Source: Bizionia sp. (GTDB lineage: Bacteria; Bacteroidota; Bacteroidia; Flavobacteriales; Flavobacteriaceae). From it: a DNA stretch of 62,462 nucleotides. Position numbers and translations under genes: made by a program. This document shows positions 59,317 to 62,462 of this stretch, one piece after another (position 1 is the stretch's first letter; each line of letters starts with the position of its first letter). The stretch is taken from positions 1 through 62,462 of the forward strand of contig JAHDHI010000022.1 of the NCBI GenBank assembly GCA_020631395.1, read 5' to 3'. The notes beneath the pieces are model-generated. The model did no database searches, had not been told where the DNA came from, and was given only the letters and a program-made list of their open reading frames with translations.

Positions 59317-60192
59317 ATGTTACAGATGACCGATAAAAACAATAAATATGAACAGATGAAAGAAATAAAAGCGTTTTTAATGCAAGAATTCAATTATGGA
59401 CATGTGAAATTCAACATTCTCGATGTCATGATAGCCATAGCTGTTCTTGTCGTCATTTATTTTATTTTGAAACTTATATATGGTGCCGTATCTAAAAGAC
59501 TACCCAAAGACGACAAGGATAAATTTACTTCCATATATTCCTATTTCAAATGGTTTGTCTACGTTGTGGCGATTTTGGGGATATTAAACTCTATAGGTGT
59601 GAATCTCAATGCCCTTTTTGCCGCTTCGGCAGCATTGTTGATTGGTATAGGATTAGCCTTGCAAACCTTTTTTCAAGATATAATATCCGGTGTTTTCATA
59701 TTGATAGATCAATCCGTGCATGTTGGGGACATAATCGAACTGGAAGGCAAGGTAGGACGTGTTGAAGAGATTAAGTTGCGAACGACCAGAGCCGTTACCA
59801 TAGACAATAAAGTACTTGTTATACCCAATCATTTGTACCTTACGAATAGCTTGTACAATTGGACTCAAAATGGAGCCATAACAAGAGAAAACGTAGTTGT
59901 TGGGGTGGCATATGGAAGTGATGTCCAATTGGTGAAAAAACTACTTTTGGAAGCAGCGAATAGTCATGAATCCATATTGGAATATCCAGAACCGTTGGTT
60001 TTGTTCACCAATTTTGGAGACAGTGCATTGGAATTTAGGCTTGTATTTACGTTGAATGATAGTTTTATGGGGTCTATCCCCAAAAGTGATTTACGTTTCG
60101 AAATAGATAGACTATTTAGAGAAAACGATATAAGTATTCCATTTCCACAGCGAGATGTTCACATTGTTTCAAAAATAGAAAAGACTTTATGA
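59317..60192 (+). CDS. Small-conductance mechanosensitive (MscS) channel
   Basis: About 291 residues; ATGs at 59317, 59326 and 59356 (MKEIKAFLMQEFNYG, the best match to relatives) are all in frame. Three membrane helices (about 30-48, 75-92, 95-115), the glycine/alanine-rich pore helix ASAALLIGIGLALQTFFQDI and then the beta and cytoplasmic domains (VGDIIELEGKVGRVEEIKLR, NHLYLTNSLYNWTQNG). It opens under osmotic downshock. It overlaps the DUF6268 gene by 4 bp (ATGA). Confidence 0.92.
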   Translation: MLQMTDKNNKYEQMKEIKAFLMQEFNYGHVKFNILDVMIAIAVLVVIYFILKLIYGAVSKRLPKDDKDKFTSIYSYFKWFVYVVAILGILNSIGVNLNALFAASAALLIGIGLALQTFFQDIISGVFILIDQSVHVGDIIELEGKVGRVEEIKLRTTRAVTIDNKVLVIPNHLYLTNSLYNWTQNGAITRENVVVGVAYGSDVQLVKKLLLEAANSHESILEYPEPLVLFTNFGDSALEFRLVFTLNDSFMGSIPKSDLRFEIDRLFRENDISIPFPQRDVHIVSKIEKTL

Positions 60193-61082
60193 TAAATGTC
60201 GCCAACGGGTTTTTTAAGGTTGCCGCTTCAATAATTGTATGCTTTTCAATGCTACATGCAGAAGCTCAATTAAGCGATTTGGCACGATTGGAATATTCAT
60301 TCATACCCAAAAGTGACTCGGAAGACGAATACAACAGATTTAGAGGGAGTTTCAACCTACCCATAGAGACGTCGGAAGATTGCTATTTCATCGTTGGTGC
60401 AGAATACAATCAGATCATCTTGGAATTGGAAGACAACTATCCTTTCAATAAAAGGGACTTGCAACGCATTCACATTGCAGATGTCAATTTGGCCTATACC
60501 TTCAAAACAAATGAACATTGGAGATTGGGGTTAAAATTCTCTCCAAGGGTGGCGTCTACCTTAACAGGCCGTTTTGGCATGGATGATGTGTTTTTGAATG
60601 GCGGGGTTTTTGCAATTAACGATAGAAGAAAAGATGAAACGTCGAAACGACCATATAGATTGATTTTGGGATTAACCTACAATAGCACGACCGGTTTGCC
60701 ATTTCCGTTGCCCTTTGTTAGCTATTTTAGACGTGTTAATGAACATTGGTCGTTTAATTTGGGGATACCGAAAATAAATTTAAAACATTACATCAACGAG
60801 AAGAATAGTGTGCAAGCCTTCTTTTCCATTGATGGCTATTATGCACACATTCAACATAGGTTGTTGGTAGATGGAGAAGAAGCGAAGCACATATCCTTGT
60901 CTGCGATAGTTGGAGGAGTCGGGTATGAACATGCTTTTACAAAGCATCTGGTGGCATACGCATATACAGGATATACGTTGCGGTTAAGCAATACGTTGAG
61001 AGATGATAATCGCGATAAATTATTTAACTTAGACGATGTAAACGCATTTTACTTAAGAACAGGAATTAAATTCAAAATATAA
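60189..61082 (+). CDS. DUF6268-type outer-membrane beta-barrel protein
   Basis: 297 residues, signal peptide about 1-25 (ends AEAQ). The mature part is strands of a barrel: LARLEYSFIPKSDSEDEYNR, GSFNLPIETSEDCYFIVGAE, YRLILGLTYNSTTGLPFPLP, and the terminal YLRTGIKFKI ending in the aromatic/hydrophobic pattern of outer-membrane proteins. It resembles the DUF6268 group of Bacteroidota. Starts in the ATGA of mscS and shares a TAATG junction with the next regulator, so the three genes form one operon. Confidence 0.82.
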   Translation: MINVANGFFKVAASIIVCFSMLHAEAQLSDLARLEYSFIPKSDSEDEYNRFRGSFNLPIETSEDCYFIVGAEYNQIILELEDNYPFNKRDLQRIHIADVNLAYTFKTNEHWRLGLKFSPRVASTLTGRFGMDDVFLNGGVFAINDRRKDETSKRPYRLILGLTYNSTTGLPFPLPFVSYFRRVNEHWSFNLGIPKINLKHYINEKNSVQAFFSIDGYYAHIQHRLLVDGEEAKHISLSAIVGGVGYEHAFTKHLVAYAYTGYTLRLSNTLRDDNRDKLFNLDDVNAFYLRTGIKFKI

Positions 61083-62245
61083 TGCCAAAAATATTAGTAA
61101 TAGAAGACGAAGCAGCAATTAGACGAGTATTGGTTAAGATATTGTCTGAAGAAAACGATAAATATGAGGTAGATCAAGCAGAAGACGGTTTGGCTGGTAT
61201 GGAGAAAATAAAAAAAGAAGATTTCGATTTAGTCCTTTGTGACATCAAAATGCCAAAAATGGACGGAGTCGAAGTATTGGAAGCCGTGAAAAAGATAAAA
61301 CCAGAGACGCCCATAGTCATGATTTCTGGTCATGGAGATTTGGATACAGCAGTAAATACCATGAGATTGGGGGCTTTCGATTATATTTCGAAACCGCCAG
61401 ACTTGAATAGGCTGTTAAATACGGTTCGCAATGCCTTGGATAGAAAAGAACTGGTGGTAGAAAACAAGATACTGAAGAAAAAAGTAAGCAAGAAATATGA
61501 AATGATTGGGGAAAGCAAAGCCATTACCCAAATAAAGGAGATCATAGACAAAGTAGCACCAACAGATGCACGTGTGTTGATTACTGGGCCTAATGGAACA
61601 GGAAAGGAACTTGTTGCACACTGGTTGCATGAAAAAAGTGCCAGATCCAAAGGAACCATGATAGAGGTGAATTGTGCAGCGATACCTAGCGAGCTAATAG
61701 AAAGTGAATTGTTTGGCCACGTGAAGGGTGCATTTACAAGTGCAGCAAAAGACAGGGCCGGTAAATTTGAAGCAGCAAATGGCGGAACGATTTTTTTGGA
61801 TGAAATAGGAGACATGAGTTTATCCGCACAAGCAAAAGTCCTACGCGCATTGCAAGAAAGTCGCATTCAACGTGTAGGTAGCGACAAAGACATCAAGGTA
61901 GACGTACGCGTGGTTGCAGCAACAAACAAGGATTTGAAAAAGGAAATAGCAGACGGTAAGTTCCGAGAAGATCTATATCACAGGCTAGCCGTCATTTTGG
62001 TAAAGGTACCGGCACTCAACGATAGAAGGGAAGACATCCCATTGCTGGTAAAACACTTTGCAAAAAAGATAACGGGAGAGCAAGGAACTGCTCAAAAAGG
62101 GTTTTCGGAAAAAGCCATAAAGCTATTGCAAGAATACGATTGGACTGGTAACATTAGAGAATTGCGGAATGTGATAGAGCGTTTGATAATTCTTGGAGGG
62201 ACGGAAGTCAGTGAGCAAGATGTAAAATTGTTTGCATCCAAATAA
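61082..62245 (+). CDS. NtrC-like sigma-54-interacting response regulator lacking the DNA-binding domain
   Basis: 387 residues. Receiver (1-120) with Asp54 in LVLCDIKMPKMDG, then an AAA+ sigma-54 interaction domain: Walker A GPNGTGKE (169-176), the L1 loop GAFTSA (216-221; canonical GAFTGA), Walker B GTIFLDE (235-241) and arginine-finger region REDLYHRLAVI. It ends EVSEQDVKLFASK shortly after the AAA+ C-terminal helices, with no Fis-type helix-turn-helix. It may activate from solution or need a partner. The start overlaps the DUF6268 stop (TAATG). Confidence 0.9.
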   Translation: MPKILVIEDEAAIRRVLVKILSEENDKYEVDQAEDGLAGMEKIKKEDFDLVLCDIKMPKMDGVEVLEAVKKIKPETPIVMISGHGDLDTAVNTMRLGAFDYISKPPDLNRLLNTVRNALDRKELVVENKILKKKVSKKYEMIGESKAITQIKEIIDKVAPTDARVLITGPNGTGKELVAHWLHEKSARSKGTMIEVNCAAIPSELIESELFGHVKGAFTSAAKDRAGKFEAANGGTIFLDEIGDMSLSAQAKVLRALQESRIQRVGSDKDIKVDVRVVAATNKDLKKEIADGKFREDLYHRLAVILVKVPALNDRREDIPLLVKHFAKKITGEQGTAQKGFSEKAIKLLQEYDWTGNIRELRNVIERLIILGGTEVSEQDVKLFASK

Positions 62246-62251
62246 ATGAAG

Positions 62252-62278
62252 AAACCAGCTTAAACAGCTGGTTTTTTT
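62252..62278 (+). terminator. Terminator after the NtrC-like regulator
   Basis: AAACCAGCT (62252-62260) pairs with AGCTGGTTT (62266-62274), followed by T. Confidence 0.9.
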
Positions 62279-62363
62279 ATATGTTGAATTTGATGCGTTC
62301 AATTAAGTTGTAAAAAGTACCGTTTGCTCAATAAAAAGTACTTTTTACTCATTTCTAAAGTAA

Positions 62364-62389
62364 TTGTAAGTTATATTTAGCTAGATTTG
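62364..62389 (+). promoter_or_regulatory. Promoter of a gene beyond the window
   Basis: TAGATTTG (62382-62389) preceded by TTG at 62364-62366 fits the Bacteroidota promoter. Upstream, AAAAAGTAC occurs twice (about 62315 and 62335), the second extended to AAAAAGTACTTTTTA, a dyad. No coding sequence is visible in 62279-62462. Confidence 0.45.
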
Positions 62390-62462
62390 CAATCTAAATA
62401 AAAAGGCAATTGAATATCCGTAAACACTCATAATTGATAAAATAGTTGTAAATTGTATGAAA

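Overview
The window looks like a chromosomal segment of a marine-type member of the Bacteroidota, most likely family Flavobacteriaceae. The evidence is AT-rich DNA, promoters with the Bacteroidota -7 element TAnnTTTG, C-terminal type IX secretion (T9SS) sorting domains, a divergent type II/type III glutamine synthetase pair, a GrpE/DnaJ pair whose DnaJ has a reduced zinc finger, a Lacal_2735-type small protein, and almost no Shine-Dalgarno sequences. I see no rRNA, tRNA, CRISPR array or prophage. The only mobile element is a decayed IS1182-family copy at about 29.1-30.8 kb.

Layout. 1-2.3 kb: an M56/BlaR1-like peptidase (cut by the window edge) with its BlaI repressor and an operator-like dyad, then a Ca2+/Na+ antiporter. 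2.3-5.7 kb: divergent glutamine synthetases. 5.8-14.9 kb: a curli (type VIII secretion) locus with two large acidic 11-residue-repeat amyloid subunits, the relic of a third between them, a CsgB-like minor subunit, CsgE carrying an extra N-terminal domain that resembles CsgH, CsgF, CsgG fused to a C-terminal beta-barrel, and a propeller lipoprotein. 15-21 kb: housekeeping genes (purM, a frameshifted DUF3078 gene, prfA, a signal-peptidase-like gene lacking the catalytic lysine, pyrF, a BtuF-like binding protein). 21-29 kb: secreted and lipoproteins, a PqqB-like metallo-hydrolase, the fused acyl-CoA mutase IcmF and an M43 metalloprotease exported by T9SS. 31-35 kb: an Lrp regulator, a previously unmarked 34-residue peptide with 11 cysteines, a SigZ-type ECF sigma factor with a Cys-containing tail, and a DJ-1/VOC/MFS operon preceded by a leader-peptide attenuator. 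35-44.6 kb: P450, DUF1684 protein, a large T9SS-exported hydrolase, CrcB/FluC, an SRPBCC/GyrI-like protein and a dipeptidyl-peptidase III. 44.6-49.1 kb: a lipoprotein, TPR histidine kinase and LuxR-type response regulator operon plus a neighbouring envelope protein. 49-62 kb: metabolism (SDR, MazG-like, IlvE, DUF4920, MnmD, TIGR01777), YceI, grpE-dnaJ, a candidate small RNA, an ABC exporter, MscS, DUF6268 and an NtrC-like regulator.

The most interesting unexplained signal is at 44.6-49.1 kb. The promoter of the lipoprotein/kinase/regulator operon and the promoter of the adjacent secreted protein carry the same dyad (TACCYA, 4-nt gap, TAGGTA), each exactly 23 nt upstream of the -7 element. This predicts that the response regulator controls its own operon and the envelope protein as one signalling cassette. 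Next come the attenuator in front of the MFS gene, whose leader can form an antiterminator, and the metallothionein-like peptide next to sigZ. The curli locus is notable for domain fusions and active repeat turnover: a 409-bp internal duplication with a single mismatch, and a decaying third subunit gene.
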